Positions 43,641 through 54,312 of a stretch of DNA of 64,000 nt are shown here, piece by piece (the stretch's first letter is position 1; each line of letters begins with the position of its first letter). The position numbers and the translations under genes are program-made. The stretch spans positions 59,675 to 123,674 of the forward strand of contig CANLEM010000008.1 in the NCBI GenBank assembly GCA_947489685.1, in the 5' to 3' direction. The notes below the pieces were generated by a model. The model was not told the DNA's origin and searched no databases. It saw nothing but the letters and a program-made list of their open reading frames with translations. The stretch is from an uncultured Aquimarina sp. GTDB taxonomy: Bacteria > Bacteroidota > Bacteroidia > Flavobacteriales > Flavobacteriaceae.

Positions 43641-45137
43641 TTATTGAACCGCTTTAAGAGCATCTATATTTCCATAACCAAACTTACTATTTCGGTTTGG
43701 ATAAAAGTCTGCAGCTCGTTTTAATTTATCTAATACTTGTGCTCTGGTCATGTTTGGATTACGTGCCCATACTAATGCCGCTATACCAGCAGTCGTTGCC
43801 GTGGCCACAGATGATCCTCCCACATAATTTCTACTACCAGAATTGAATCCAATTACAGGTACATTTCTACCAGAATCTCCAGCTCTTTGCATTACTATAG
43901 TAAAATCAATCTTACTTCCTTCATGACAATTATTGCATCGGTTGTACCCGTTGTCTTTTATTCCTGTTACTGCAACAGTCTCATTCATATTTGCCGGAAA
44001 AATTACACCTACAAAACTTGTAATTGAAGTAGAAGTTCCTCCTGCAGCAATAACCATTTTACCACGATCATGCGCATATCTTACAGCATCTCTAACATTA
44101 CCAATACTAAAAACCCAACCTATAGACATAGAGATGATTTTAACATCTCCACGATTTCCTAGGGCTCTTAGGGCATTAGTAACTCCTTTACGTTCATGAT
44201 AATCATTCAATAATACATCCGATGTACCTCTATACGCAACTAAATTAGCATTATACGCTACACCTACAGGCATACCATCATCATTACGAGGAGATGCAAT
44301 TGCCGAAGCCATTGAAGTACCATGTCCACATCTATCATTAGGTCCATCAATATTATTTGACCACCACCAAGGAGAATCAATATACGTTCCAAATCTTTGA
44401 ACAAACCTACCATTAGAAGCACCATCATTAAAGTTACTACCTAATAAACTTTGGTTTGCAGAAAGGCCTGTATCAATTAAACCAACGGTAATACCAGCAC
44501 CTGTACTATAGTTCCATGCTTGTGGTACTTTATGGATATCAAAATTCCAAGGTAACCATGCATTAGGTGAGATTACACGATAATCATTACCATTAATATT
44601 TTCTCCACTTTGGACACATCCAAAATCTTTTTGTTGAACGTCAGCGTCTTTTAAATATCCTGTATAAAAAGTATCGATATATCTAATTTGATCTGCATCT
44701 TGTAAAGCAATAATGGTTTCTAGTTTTGTAACCTCAACATCAACAAAATTAAATGTTGCATCATCATGTTTTACCACATTAGATTTTGTTTGTTGCTCTG
44801 TATCTTGAACAATATTGAATATATTGTTTTTGGCCTCTATAAGGTTTGGAGAACGTTGTTGTAAAGAGAAACTATCACCTTTTTCTCCGTAACCCACACT
44901 AATGATATTACCACCATGTACGGCAGCACTCCAAAGAACAACAGCAGGAGCTTCTAACCATACTACATCACCTTTAGTCTTGAGCTGATCTTGGATGTAG
45001 GCATTTATTTCATCAACTGAAAGTAGTTTTTGATTATCAATAGAGGTAACGGCGGGATCATTAATTTCACTAGGGTCATCTTTTGTACAAGAAAACACAA
45101 GAAATAGCCCTAAAGTAAAAAGGATAGCTTTTTTCAT
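43641..45137 (-). CDS. S8 subtilisin-like serine protease, lipoprotein
   Basis: 498 residues. Signal peptide with lipobox LVFSC (Cys17). A propeptide-like region precedes the catalytic domain at about 210-497. The triad is Asp222 (LIDTGLS), His272 (CGHGTSMAS) and Ser443 (GGSSVATATTAG). Likely surface-exposed protease anchored by lipid. It is followed upstream by a 340-base AT-rich spacer with no other gene. Confidence 0.93.
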   Translation of the reverse strand: MKKAILFTLGLFLVFSCTKDDPSEINDPAVTSIDNQKLLSVDEINAYIQDQLKTKGDVVWLEAPAVVLWSAAVHGGNIISVGYGEKGDSFSLQQRSPNLIEAKNNIFNIVQDTEQQTKSNVVKHDDATFNFVDVEVTKLETIIALQDADQIRYIDTFYTGYLKDADVQQKDFGCVQSGENINGNDYRVISPNAWLPWNFDIHKVPQAWNYSTGAGITVGLIDTGLSANQSLLGSNFNDGASNGRFVQRFGTYIDSPWWWSNNIDGPNDRCGHGTSMASAIASPRNDDGMPVGVAYNANLVAYRGTSDVLLNDYHERKGVTNALRALGNRGDVKIISMSIGWVFSIGNVRDAVRYAHDRGKMVIAAGGTSTSITSFVGVIFPANMNETVAVTGIKDNGYNRCNNCHEGSKIDFTIVMQRAGDSGRNVPVIGFNSGSRNYVGGSSVATATTAGIAALVWARNPNMTRAQVLDKLKRAADFYPNRNSKFGYGNIDALKAVQ

Positions 45138-45479
45138 TTTAGAATAAGATTTATGAGTTTGTGTGTAAATAATTACTAAATATAAAATTCCTAAAAATCA
45201 GAAATATTTATCATTTAGTTAGTTTCATGGCTAATATATTAAATATTATCTAAATATTTAATCGTTTTTTTGAAAGAATAGCAATGAAAATAGATATACT
45301 ATGCTCGCATAGCACTGTTTTTTAGACTGAAATTTCCCCAAAAGACTAGTAAACATTGAGATTTGCCTATACTTAACAATCATATTGCTATAGCACTAAA
45401 AAAAAGTATATTTTTTTACGAAAAAATTAAAATTAACAGAGAAAATTGATCAAAATGAGAATTTGGAGAGGTAAACGAT
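45138..45479. other. AT-rich intergenic region, no gene seen
   Basis: 342 bases between the S8 protease start and tatA. A short CTATGC-TC-GCATAG hairpin is at about 45295-45309. No small ORF like those at 2.8-4.1 kb was found here. It should contain the protease promoter on the minus strand. Confidence 0.5.
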
Positions 45480-45773
45480 CTAAAATTTCCTTTTAACGGG
45501 GCCGGTAATTTCATTAATGTCTTCTTTAACCTGGTTTATTTCTTTTTTAATATCCGTGGTAATTGAAGAAGGGATATCGGTATCAATCCCATGTTTTTCG
45601 GCACTTTTTGTAATCTCAGTTTTAATATCATTGGTCGCATCTTTAACAATACGCATTCCTTTTCCTAAACCTCGAGCGATTTCAGGAATTTTATCCGCAC
45701 CAAAGACCATTACTAATATAAAAACGATAAAAGCAATTTCGGTTCCACTAATAAACAAAGGTAGTGTTGTCAT
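45480..45773 (-). CDS. tatA: Sec-independent translocase subunit TatA/TatE
   Basis: 97 residues from the ATG at 45773; the frame extends 27 bases further upstream but would put a polar stub before the membrane helix. One N-terminal membrane span (TEIAFIVFILVMVF) is followed by the hinge and amphipathic helix with the family motif FGADKIPEIARGLGKGM. The tail is charged. Forms the Tat pore; tatC is not in the window. Confidence 0.9.
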   Translation of the reverse strand: MTTLPLFISGTEIAFIVFILVMVFGADKIPEIARGLGKGMRIVKDATNDIKTEITKSAEKHGIDTDIPSSITTDIKKEINQVKEDINEITGPVKRKF

Positions 45774-45801
45774 AACGGTACAAATATAGGCATTATCCAC
45801 A

Positions 45802-45839
45802 AAACAAAAGCCATCGAAGATTACTCGATGGCTTTGTTT
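45802..45839 (-). terminator. Terminator of the M1 peptidase gene
   Basis: AAGCCATCGA / TCGATGGCTT stem with flanking A and T runs, 23 bases past the peptidase stop. Confidence 0.75.
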
Positions 45840-45861
45840 ATGAAAATTTTATAGCGCTATT

Positions 45862-48174
45862 TTATTGACCTTTTACTTTATTTTTAAATTTATCAAATTT
45901 TCCAATTTTGTTTTGCTGCGGCCAACTGTTATTTGACGTATCTATATCTGCAGTCTCCATATTAGGATCCACTACGATTTTTGTAATACTTTTTTCTGAA
46001 GCTATTGCTCTTTTCACACTCTTATCATTCTTACGCCATATCTCTGCCGGATATGTTATCGTTTCTGTGCTACCATCTTCATATGTATATTCTACAATTA
46101 ATGGCATTACTAAACCTCCAGGTTTTTCAAAAGTAACCTCATAAAAATATTTAGGTTCCTTTAATTTTTGCTGTTCTCCTATAGAGAAGTTATCCATAAG
46201 ATATTCTTTTAAGGTAGTAGCATTGTCTATTACATTACCATTCTTTTTTATGGTAGCATACTCTTCACTACCCTCTTCTACCATAAACACTAATGGTCCA
46301 AAATCTTCGATTCTTGCTCCTCTGGAAGCCGCAAAGGCTTTGGCTTTCGCTGTTGGCTCTTTAGAGACCACAAATTTCTTAACATCTTTTACTCCAATAT
46401 CTGTATAATCTGTAGTATAAAACCAACCTCTCCAGAACCAATCTAAATCCACTGCAGACGCATCTTCCATTGTTCTAAAAAAGTCCTCTGGAGTTGGGTG
46501 TTTAAACATCCATCTTTGAGAATATGTTCTGAACGAATAGTCGAAAAGATCTCTACCCATTACTGTTTCTCTCAAGATGTTTAAACCTGTTGCCGGTTTT
46601 GCATATGCATTAGGTCCAAATTGGTGAATATTATTGGACTGTGTCATTATCGGCGAAAGGAAATTTTGATTTCCGCTCATATAAGGAACAATCTTAGCTG
46701 CAGGTCCTCGTCTAGAAGGATATTTTTTTGAAGGAGCAACAGCTTTCGGGTACCACTCTGCAAAATCCTGCTCAGCCACATATTGCACAAAAGTATTTAA
46801 ACCTTCATCCATCCAGGTCCATTGACGCTCATCACTATTAACAATCATTGGAAAAAAGTTATGACCAACCTCATGGATGATAACACTCATCATTCCATAT
46901 TTTACTCGATCACTATATGTTCCATCAGGATTTGGTCTTCCATAATTCCAGCATATCATAGGATACTCCATCCCTTGATTTTTTGCGTGTACCGAAATTG
47001 CTTTATGATAAGGATAATCAAATGTCATACGGCTGTATGATTTTAATGTACTTGCAACTACTTTTGTAGACCAGTCTTCCCAAAGAGGATTTCCTTCTTT
47101 AGGATACATAGATACTGCCATGACATCTCTATCCCCAATTTTAACCGCCATCATGTCCCATATAAATCTTCTAGAGGTAGCAAATCCAAAATCTCGAACA
47201 TTCTCAGCTTTTAATTTCCAAGTTTTTTTATTTTCAGAAAAACTTTTCTCTTTAGCCACCGCTTCTTCCTGAGTTACAATAAGAACAGGTTTATCATATG
47301 ATTTTTTTGCTTTTTCATAACGACTCATCATATCTTTGGTAAACATTTCCTTTCGGTTTACAAGTACTCCGGTTCCGTCCAAAATATGATCTGCCGGTAC
47401 AGTAATATTTACCTCAAAATTTCCAAAAGGTAAAGCAAACTCTCCTCTACCCCAAAATTGATGATTTTGCCATCCTTCTACATCGTTATACACTGCCATA
47501 CGTGGGTAAAACTGAGCAATTACATATGCTCTATTACCATCTGCAAATTCTTCATAACCTGATCTTCCTCTACCATTTACATGATTATTAATGTTGTACC
47601 ACCAATCAATAGAAAACACAAACTTTTCGCCTGATTTTAAATCCTTAGGCATCTCTATCCTCATCATTGTGGCATTGATAGTATGCTGTAATGGTTTTCC
47701 GTTAACATCTTTAACGGCGGTAATATTAAAACCTCCATCAAAAGCTTCACCCAAATATTTAGCTACAAAACCACCTGGTTGATCAGCAGGAGCAACTCCT
47801 CCTCCTTGTATTAAAGGAGTTTTAGAGTCTCTGGCTCTCATATTTTGATCGAGTTGCACCCAAAGAAATTCTAAATTATCTGGCGAATTGTTGGTATATG
47901 TTATAGTCTCCTTTCCGGTAATTTTTTTATTCTTATCGTCAAGTTCAATATCCATTTTATAATCAGCTTGTTGCTGATAATAAGCTGGTCCCGGGGCTCC
48001 AGAGGCCGTACGATACATATTTGGAGTAGAAAACTCCTCGTACATTTGTTTAAATTTGTTTTGATTTGTGTGCCCGAGTTCGCGAGCATCTTTAGCTTCT
48101 TTTTGGTTTTGAGCATATGATATAGTTCCCGACATCATAAAAGCCGCCATAAGAAGTAAAAGTACCTTTTTCAT
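45862..48174 (-). CDS. M1-family zinc aminopeptidase, secreted
   Basis: 770 residues with a signal peptide ending ISYAQ. The zinc site is HEVGHNFF with the third ligand Glu in WMDEGLNTF, 19 residues on. The exopeptidase motif GAMEN appears as QGMEYPM. A C-terminal 150-residue beta-rich region follows the helical domain. Likely cleaves peptides in the envelope or outside. It is downstream of three minus-strand genes that may form one operon (48238-50444). Confidence 0.92.
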   Translation of the reverse strand: MKKVLLLLMAAFMMSGTISYAQNQKEAKDARELGHTNQNKFKQMYEEFSTPNMYRTASGAPGPAYYQQQADYKMDIELDDKNKKITGKETITYTNNSPDNLEFLWVQLDQNMRARDSKTPLIQGGGVAPADQPGGFVAKYLGEAFDGGFNITAVKDVNGKPLQHTINATMMRIEMPKDLKSGEKFVFSIDWWYNINNHVNGRGRSGYEEFADGNRAYVIAQFYPRMAVYNDVEGWQNHQFWGRGEFALPFGNFEVNITVPADHILDGTGVLVNRKEMFTKDMMSRYEKAKKSYDKPVLIVTQEEAVAKEKSFSENKKTWKLKAENVRDFGFATSRRFIWDMMAVKIGDRDVMAVSMYPKEGNPLWEDWSTKVVASTLKSYSRMTFDYPYHKAISVHAKNQGMEYPMICWNYGRPNPDGTYSDRVKYGMMSVIIHEVGHNFFPMIVNSDERQWTWMDEGLNTFVQYVAEQDFAEWYPKAVAPSKKYPSRRGPAAKIVPYMSGNQNFLSPIMTQSNNIHQFGPNAYAKPATGLNILRETVMGRDLFDYSFRTYSQRWMFKHPTPEDFFRTMEDASAVDLDWFWRGWFYTTDYTDIGVKDVKKFVVSKEPTAKAKAFAASRGARIEDFGPLVFMVEEGSEEYATIKKNGNVIDNATTLKEYLMDNFSIGEQQKLKEPKYFYEVTFEKPGGLVMPLIVEYTYEDGSTETITYPAEIWRKNDKSVKRAIASEKSITKIVVDPNMETADIDTSNNSWPQQNKIGKFDKFKNKVKGQ

Positions 48175-48237
48175 CTGAGTGATTTTGAGTTAATTGAAAT
48201 GATTTGCAAAATAATCGTTTTTTAAAAGTTTAATGAT

Positions 48238-48741
48238 TTATTCACTAAACTTTAACATCCCCGAGTCTCTTCTTTTCTCTAGGATGAGACTCTTTCTATT
48301 GTTTTCTTTTTTGACATGTACAATATTCTGCTGTTCTTCAAAAAGATCCATCAAGATCTGATTTGAAATTTCCAAACTTTCGAAAGAGTTAACATTTTCT
48401 ATTTCGAGATAAAATATAATTAAATCATCTTCATATTCTTTACCTAAATATGTAAACGAAGACTCCTTACCATTAATTAAAAAACTAATTTTCTGGTTAA
48501 AATATTTTTGGATATACTCCTCTGCTCCATCAGTTTCTTTATCAACTTCTAAACGAATAGTATCGTCATATCTTTTACGTAAAACTTCTTCTAAATCATC
48601 GATAAAAACTCTTGATATAATCTGAAGGGATTGCTCTTCTTTATTGTAATCTATTTGCATAACACTAACATAAAACTTATGAGCTGTAAAAGAACTTAAA
48701 CTTATGATTGCTAATAATGCTATTATTACTGTTTTCTTCAT
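48238..48741 (-). CDS. DUF6702-type exported protein
   Basis: 167 residues from the ATG at 48741. A short signal peptide (MKKTVIIALLAIISLSSFTA) then HKFYVSVMQIDYNKEEQSLQIISRVFIDDLE, the opening typical of the DUF6702 family, a regular neighbour of M1 peptidases in Flavobacteriia. Function unknown. Confidence 0.78.
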   Translation of the reverse strand: MKKTVIIALLAIISLSSFTAHKFYVSVMQIDYNKEEQSLQIISRVFIDDLEEVLRKRYDDTIRLEVDKETDGAEEYIQKYFNQKISFLINGKESSFTYLGKEYEDDLIIFYLEIENVNSFESLEISNQILMDLFEEQQNIVHVKKENNRKSLILEKRRDSGMLKFSE

Positions 48742-48795
48742 TATCAAAAAATTATAAAGGGATAAAAGTAATTAAAACAAACGTATTTAAAATAA

Positions 48796-49551
48796 CTAAT
48801 CAAGTTCTTTAAGTTTTTTATAGGATATCACCTTTTTTCTAAAAAATTCTAACAACGTCAACCTTTTAGAGTTTTCTAATAAATTCTCGAAGTATTGATC
48901 ATCTGCGCAATAGTACATAAAATCGGTTATTAAATCTTCTGAGAGTTCCAATTCATTCACAAAAAAAGAAGTATTAAAAGTAGTTTCTGCTTTCTGTACA
49001 AGATGCTGTAAATCTGTAAGAGCTTTAATACGTTTTAATTTCTTCAATTTTCCGTTAAGGTAATTTATAGGCAGGTCTAATATCCCTGATCTAGCGGTAT
49101 ATATTCGTCTTTGTATCTGAGTGGGTTGTGGTTTATCTGTAAACGGGAGGCCTAAGATTTGATTATCTACAAAAGGTTTCAGTTCGACTTTACCTACATC
49201 ATTATCCAGATTGCCAGAAAGTTTAATATTACTCACTTGCACCTGCTCTAATAGTTGTATTTTGGGTTTTAAAACAATCTCAACTTTTTCCTCTTCCAGA
49301 TGTTTGGATGTAATTATGATCGACAATAGCTCATACTGCACTGATGAAAAGGTAATCGAATCTCCAATATTTGCTGGTATTTCAAAAACACCATATTCAT
49401 CATTTGTCGTTCCTGTCTTATTTGTGAAATTTACAATGTTGATGGCATATCCTTCTAATGACTTTGCTATAATCCTACCTCTAAGGGTTTTAGTCTGCCC
49501 AAAAGTTCGAAATGAAGTAATAATAAGAAAAACTAGAACTACTTTACGCAT
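48796..49551 (-). CDS. Carboxypeptidase-regulatory-like domain protein 1
   Basis: 251 residues with a signal peptide (ITSFRTFGQ). Residues about 22-100 form a CarboxypepD-reg-like beta sandwich (LRGRIIAKSLEGYAINIVNFTNKTGT); the rest is helical. It is a divergent paralogue of the next gene upstream (49653); both have the pattern K-P-x-I-x-L-L-E-x-V near residue 95-110. Such exported proteins accompany TonB-dependent and peptidase genes in Bacteroidota. Confidence 0.8.
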   Translation of the reverse strand: MRKVVLVFLIITSFRTFGQTKTLRGRIIAKSLEGYAINIVNFTNKTGTTNDEYGVFEIPANIGDSITFSSVQYELLSIIITSKHLEEEKVEIVLKPKIQLLEQVQVSNIKLSGNLDNDVGKVELKPFVDNQILGLPFTDKPQPTQIQRRIYTARSGILDLPINYLNGKLKKLKRIKALTDLQHLVQKAETTFNTSFFVNELELSEDLITDFMYYCADDQYFENLLENSKRLTLLEFFRKKVISYKKLKELD

Positions 49552-49652
49552 ATATTGTCTTCATAAACAAACCTTTTTATATTGTTACATTCAAGGTTGT
49601 TTATAAAAGACGCAAAAAAAACAATACCGTTACATATGCATTTTTTCTTGTT

Positions 49653-50444
49653 TTATTGCTGATCACGGTATAGTTTGCTCTGAAACACAAGGAACTGAAG
49701 TAAATCTAATTCTTTACCTCTTTCAAAATATAGATTACTCAATCCATTATCTTCTGCAAAAAATATAAAGTCATTAATCTGATGCATTTCTAAAGCCAGG
49801 TGATTTTTAAAAAAGTCATCATTATACATATTTCTAATTTTCACATCGATATCGGCATTATTTTTCTTCTTTTTAGTTTTGTTTTTATTATCATAAACTA
49901 ATTTGAAAAGGTTTACAAAGTTTAATCCATTTATCATTCGATCCTCTAAAAAAACTTTGTTTTCTACAGTTGAAAGTGCATCGGGCCTAAAATCATAATC
50001 GGTATCGTTAATTTTTGTAGATGTCTGCTCGGATACTTTGGTAATTCCGCTTTCACTAAAACCTATTTTTTTTACATCGACCGTTACATTACCCAACAAA
50101 TCATAAGGTGTTACAATCACTTCTTCGAGTTGGTTTATCGTTTCATTCAAAAAAACATTGAGCCTTTTACTATCCACCACTCCTTTATCTATCAATACTA
50201 AAAAATGTTGGTATTGCATAGCCACAATTTCTATTTTGTCATTGATTCCTGCATTGATTTTAAAAGCTCCGTCTTTGGTACTAATAGTTCCTTTGTTGGT
50301 ATTACGATTGTAAATAACTACTCCTTCGACATCATCTCCAATGGGTGCACTAATCTTACCGCTAATCATTACTCTAGAGGTAATCTGGCCAATTGACTGG
50401 CCGACTACAATACAAATTAAGAAGATAGATAATTTTATTTTCAT
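49653..50444 (-). CDS. Carboxypeptidase-regulatory-like domain protein 2
   Basis: 263 residues with a signal peptide ending VVGQSIGQ. The regulatory-like domain is at about 25-105 (SGKISAPIGDDVEGVVIYNRNTNKGTISTKDG), then a charged helical tail with a Lys/Asn-rich run. Paralogue of 48796-49551. Start of the minus-strand run that ends with the M1 peptidase. Confidence 0.8.
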   Translation of the reverse strand: MKIKLSIFLICIVVGQSIGQITSRVMISGKISAPIGDDVEGVVIYNRNTNKGTISTKDGAFKINAGINDKIEIVAMQYQHFLVLIDKGVVDSKRLNVFLNETINQLEEVIVTPYDLLGNVTVDVKKIGFSESGITKVSEQTSTKINDTDYDFRPDALSTVENKVFLEDRMINGLNFVNLFKLVYDNKNKTKKKKNNADIDVKIRNMYNDDFFKNHLALEMHQINDFIFFAEDNGLSNLYFERGKELDLLQFLVFQSKLYRDQQ

Positions 50445-50546
50445 GTTAAATTGGGTTGTTTTTTCTTCATTAAGATACTACATTTTTTTATCTTCCGTAC
50501 CGATTTCAATATAAGAAAACGTTAAACCACTTTTACAGTACAATCA

Positions 50547-51254
50547 ATGACAAATTGTGTAATAGCAAGTACTTCTACAATTCATGGAAGCCAGCCTTTA
50601 GAATATCTACAAGAAACATTAATCGAACTATATCATAATAGTGATGAAATACTGTTTATTCCTTATGCTCGTCCCGGTGGGATTTCTCATGATGAATATA
50701 CCATAGGAGTCAATAATATCTTTAAGAAAATTAATAAAAAAGTAGTTAGTGTACATATGTTTACTAGTATTACTGAGGCTTTTGAAAATGTTCAAGGGAT
50801 TTATACTGGTGGTGGTAATACTTTTTTATTAGTTGATCAATTATATCGTAATCATTGTATTGAACCTTTAAAAAAGGCAATACAATCCGGCATACCGTAT
50901 TTGGGTACAAGTGCGGGTAGTAATATTTGCGGTTTAACCATGCAAACGACTAACGATATGCCTATTGTTCATCCAGAAAGTTTTAAAACTCTGGGCATCT
51001 TTCCATTCAATATTAATGCACATTATCTGGACCCTGATCCCAGTTCTACCCATAAAGGTGAAACCAGAGAAACTCGTATCAAAGAATTTCATAATCTAAA
51101 TCCACAGCCGGTTGTGGGTTTACGAGAAGGTAGCTGGTTAAGAATCAAAAATGATGATATTGTTCTGGAAGGAAATTTATCAGCCAGGATTTTTGAACCC
51201 AATAAAGCTCCTTATGAAATTGAGACTGGGAGCTCTCTAAACGAATTACATTAA
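50547..51254 (+). CDS. pepE: Dipeptidase E (alpha-aspartyl dipeptidase, S51)
   Basis: 235 residues. Catalytic Ser122 in LGTSAGSNI; the binding segment IYTGGGNTFLL and the C-terminal VVGLREGSWLRI are typical. Hydrolyses dipeptides with N-terminal Asp in the cytosol. Eight bases before glutaminase, so the pair supplies Asp and Glu. Confidence 0.93.
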   Translation: MTNCVIASTSTIHGSQPLEYLQETLIELYHNSDEILFIPYARPGGISHDEYTIGVNNIFKKINKKVVSVHMFTSITEAFENVQGIYTGGGNTFLLVDQLYRNHCIEPLKKAIQSGIPYLGTSAGSNICGLTMQTTNDMPIVHPESFKTLGIFPFNINAHYLDPDPSSTHKGETRETRIKEFHNLNPQPVVGLREGSWLRIKNDDIVLEGNLSARIFEPNKAPYEIETGSSLNELH

Positions 51255-51262
51255 ATGATTTC

Positions 51263-52177
51263 ATGGAATATCAAAAAATCCTTAATCAAATTGAAGCAGA
51301 ATTAACGGCTAAACAAAGTACAGGTCAAGTAGCTTCGTACATTCCTGAATTATCTAAAATTAGTTCTAAAAAACTTGGGGTTCATTTGTATTGTATTAAT
51401 TCTGGTCATTATAATTTTGGCGATAGTAATGAGCGTTTTTCGATTCAAAGTATTTCTAAAGTATTTGCTCTTACCAAGGCAATGTCATTATTAGATGACG
51501 AATTGTTTGAACGTATAGATGTAGAACCTTCGGGTGATCCTTTTAATTCACTAGTGCAATTAGAATACGAACAAGGTATCCCCAGAAACCCTTTTATTAA
51601 TGCTGGTGCTTTAGTTGTATCAGACATACTAATCTCTTTACTAGATAATCCCAAACAAGAATTATTACATTTTATTCGTAGCATAGTAGGCAATGACGCT
51701 ATTGGTATCAATACCGAAGTATATGAATCAGAAAAAAAATACAGTCATCGCAATGCTGCATTGTTAAATCTCATGAAGTCTTTTGGAAATATTAAAAATG
51801 ATATCGAAGTGGTTTTGGATTTCTATATATTTCAATGTGCGATCGAGATGTCTTGCAAAGAACTATCGATAGCCTTTATGATATATGCCAATCAAGGAAA
51901 AAGGCTTTCAGACGGTCATCAAATTCTTGCTCCAAGAAAAATAAAACGTATCAATGCCATCATGCAAACATGTGGTTTTTATGATGAAGCAGGTGAATTT
52001 AGCTTTAGGGTAGGGTTACCCGGTAAAAGTGGTGTTGGAGGTGGTATAGCGGCTATTCATCCAGGGCAGTATGCCGTAACCGTTTGGAGTCCTCCTCTTA
52101 ATCCCAAGGGAAACTCAGAATTAGGCATGTATGCACTAGAGAGATTGACCACATTAACGGGGTTATCTATTTTTTAA
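51263..52177 (+). CDS. glsA: Glutaminase A
   Basis: Hydrolyses glutamine to glutamate and ammonia. 304 residues, usual length. Ser63-x2-Lys66 in FSIQSISKVF is the catalytic pair of the beta-lactamase-like fold, and PRNPFINAGALVVSD and GLPGKSGVGGGI are conserved blocks. Co-transcribed with pepE. Confidence 0.95.
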   Translation: MEYQKILNQIEAELTAKQSTGQVASYIPELSKISSKKLGVHLYCINSGHYNFGDSNERFSIQSISKVFALTKAMSLLDDELFERIDVEPSGDPFNSLVQLEYEQGIPRNPFINAGALVVSDILISLLDNPKQELLHFIRSIVGNDAIGINTEVYESEKKYSHRNAALLNLMKSFGNIKNDIEVVLDFYIFQCAIEMSCKELSIAFMIYANQGKRLSDGHQILAPRKIKRINAIMQTCGFYDEAGEFSFRVGLPGKSGVGGGIAAIHPGQYAVTVWSPPLNPKGNSELGMYALERLTTLTGLSIF

Positions 52178-52239
52178 TGGAATGGATTATTGTATTTTAA
52201 CAGAAAAGAAACAAAAACACAAGAAAACAATTTTCTAGA

Positions 52240-54285
52240 ATGAAATCACAACAAAAATATATTCTGATTTTAGGGTTAATCTTTTTTATTGGATTAGTAA
52301 TTACATATTCTAATCATTTTAACAATGGATTTCATTTTGATGATGGTCATACAATCACTAATAATGTTCATATAACCGACATAAAAAATATCCCTGAGTT
52401 CTTTGTGAACCCTAAAATGTTTAGTTCCAGACCAGATCATTGGGGATTACGACCAATAGTAACCTCCTCTTTAGCCATCGATTACTGGATTGCCGGAGGC
52501 TTAGATCCTTTTTATTTTCATTTATCTACCTTTATATGGTACATTGTCTTGTGCGTACTCATTTTTTTTATTTTCAGAAAGTTATATGACCTAACAATTA
52601 ATCATAATTGGACAATTTATTTTTCTCTAGTAGCTGCAGCATTATACTCACTTCACACGGTAAATGCAGAAACTTTAAATTATATTATATCTCGATCCGA
52701 TGTACTATCGACTTTATGTATAGTACTCTCATTTGCCACCTATATATTTTATCCAAAATTAAGAAAGTGGTATCTCTACATATTACCAGCTATTATAGGA
52801 GTTTTTGCCAAAGAAACCATGCTTGTTTTACCTATTCTTTTATTCTTTTATATACTTTTTTTTGAAAAAGAACTTTCTCTAAAAGAGATATTGCAATTGA
52901 AAAATTTCAAAATTTCTTTAAAAGTAATTCTTCATCTGACTCCTCTAGTATTATCTATTCTAATTTTCCAAGCTTATACATTATCTAAAGCTGGTTCTAT
53001 TTCAGGTTTTTCAAACCCTCCTTTGTATTACATGATGACACAGCCGTACGTATGGCTTCATTATTTTCTTTCTTTCTTTTTTCCTTTTAATCTTAGTGCT
53101 GATGCCGATTGGACCGTATTTACTAATCCTTTTGAAGACAGAGTAATCATTGGTTTTATTTTCATCATACTCTTGGGGTATACCATTTTCAAAACTTCGC
53201 AAAAAAAACAAACACGTACTATTTCATTTGGGCTTATATGGTTTGCTGCTGCCCTTCTCCCTACTTCAATTGCCCCCTTAGCAGAAGTCATGAATGATCA
53301 TAGAATGTTTTTTCCATTCATTGGATTAACATATAGTATTATTTCTGGTGCTGGAATACTTATTATAAAAGCTACAAAAAAAGAGGACACACGTAGCAGT
53401 TCTTTCATGAATCTTATTTGGGGTAGTGTTTTTATCATTTTAACGGCGTTTGCTTACGGAACATACCAAAGAAATAAAGTATGGGAAAATGGAGAAACTT
53501 TATGGTATGATGTAACCGTAAAAAGTCCAAAAAATGGGAGAGGTCTTATGAATTATGGTCTAACCCAGATGGAAAAAGGAAACACTAAAGTAGCTTTAGA
53601 ATATTATGAAAAAGCACTTGTTGTTATCCCATACTACTCTACTTTGCATATTAACTTAGGTATTGTTAAAGGATCTATCGGTAAGATCTCCGAAGCGGAA
53701 GAATCGTTTAAAAAAGGCATTCTTTATGACCCTCATAGCGATACTCCATATTATTATTATGCCAGATTCTTAGCTAAAAAGAAACGTTTTGCTGAAGCCC
53801 AAAAAATAGCAGAAAAAGCGAACAATATAACTTCATACAATTTAAATACTCAGTATTTACTGATGGATATTTATTATAATTTAGAATTATGGGACCCTTT
53901 AAGAAAGGTAATAAATCATACTCTTAAAATTTCGAAAAACAATAAAACTGCATTAAATTACTTGAAATTTTCCAAGAAAAAGAATTCTAAGTTAGATATG
54001 TTTATTCAAAAAACTAAAGCTAGCCCTACTCTTAAAAATTATCTCGATTTAAGTATACAATATTATCATGATGGTAAATATAAAGAATGCATAAATGCGT
54101 GTCTAGAAGCTTTAAAAATTGACCCTAATAGTCATCTTGCATATAACAACATTTGCTCGGCATACAACGTACTGGGAGAATATGAAAAAGCAATTAAAGC
54201 TTGCGAGAGTTCAATAGGTATTAAACCAGATTTCGCTTTGGCCAAAAACAACTTGAAGTTCGCTAAAAGTAAAATTCCTAAATAA
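52240..54285 (+). CDS. TMTC-like membrane glycosyltransferase with TPR domain
   Basis: 681 residues. About ten membrane spans in the first 400 residues form a GT-C fold; the first lumenal/periplasmic loop carries the acidic motif GFHFDDGHTITNN. The C-terminal 260 residues are TPR repeats (ALEYYEKALVVIPYYSTLHINLGI, AYNNICSAYNVLGEYEKAIKA). The layout matches TMTC/protein O-mannosyltransferase-like proteins. Probably transfers sugar from a lipid donor to a periplasmic target. Confidence 0.85.
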   Translation: MKSQQKYILILGLIFFIGLVITYSNHFNNGFHFDDGHTITNNVHITDIKNIPEFFVNPKMFSSRPDHWGLRPIVTSSLAIDYWIAGGLDPFYFHLSTFIWYIVLCVLIFFIFRKLYDLTINHNWTIYFSLVAAALYSLHTVNAETLNYIISRSDVLSTLCIVLSFATYIFYPKLRKWYLYILPAIIGVFAKETMLVLPILLFFYILFFEKELSLKEILQLKNFKISLKVILHLTPLVLSILIFQAYTLSKAGSISGFSNPPLYYMMTQPYVWLHYFLSFFFPFNLSADADWTVFTNPFEDRVIIGFIFIILLGYTIFKTSQKKQTRTISFGLIWFAAALLPTSIAPLAEVMNDHRMFFPFIGLTYSIISGAGILIIKATKKEDTRSSSFMNLIWGSVFIILTAFAYGTYQRNKVWENGETLWYDVTVKSPKNGRGLMNYGLTQMEKGNTKVALEYYEKALVVIPYYSTLHINLGIVKGSIGKISEAEESFKKGILYDPHSDTPYYYYARFLAKKKRFAEAQKIAEKANNITSYNLNTQYLLMDIYYNLELWDPLRKVINHTLKISKNNKTALNYLKFSKKKNSKLDMFIQKTKASPTLKNYLDLSIQYYHDGKYKECINACLEALKIDPNSHLAYNNICSAYNVLGEYEKAIKACESSIGIKPDFALAKNNLKFAKSKIPK

Positions 54286-54312
54286 TAATAATTCGTATAT
54301 TCAACAAATTCC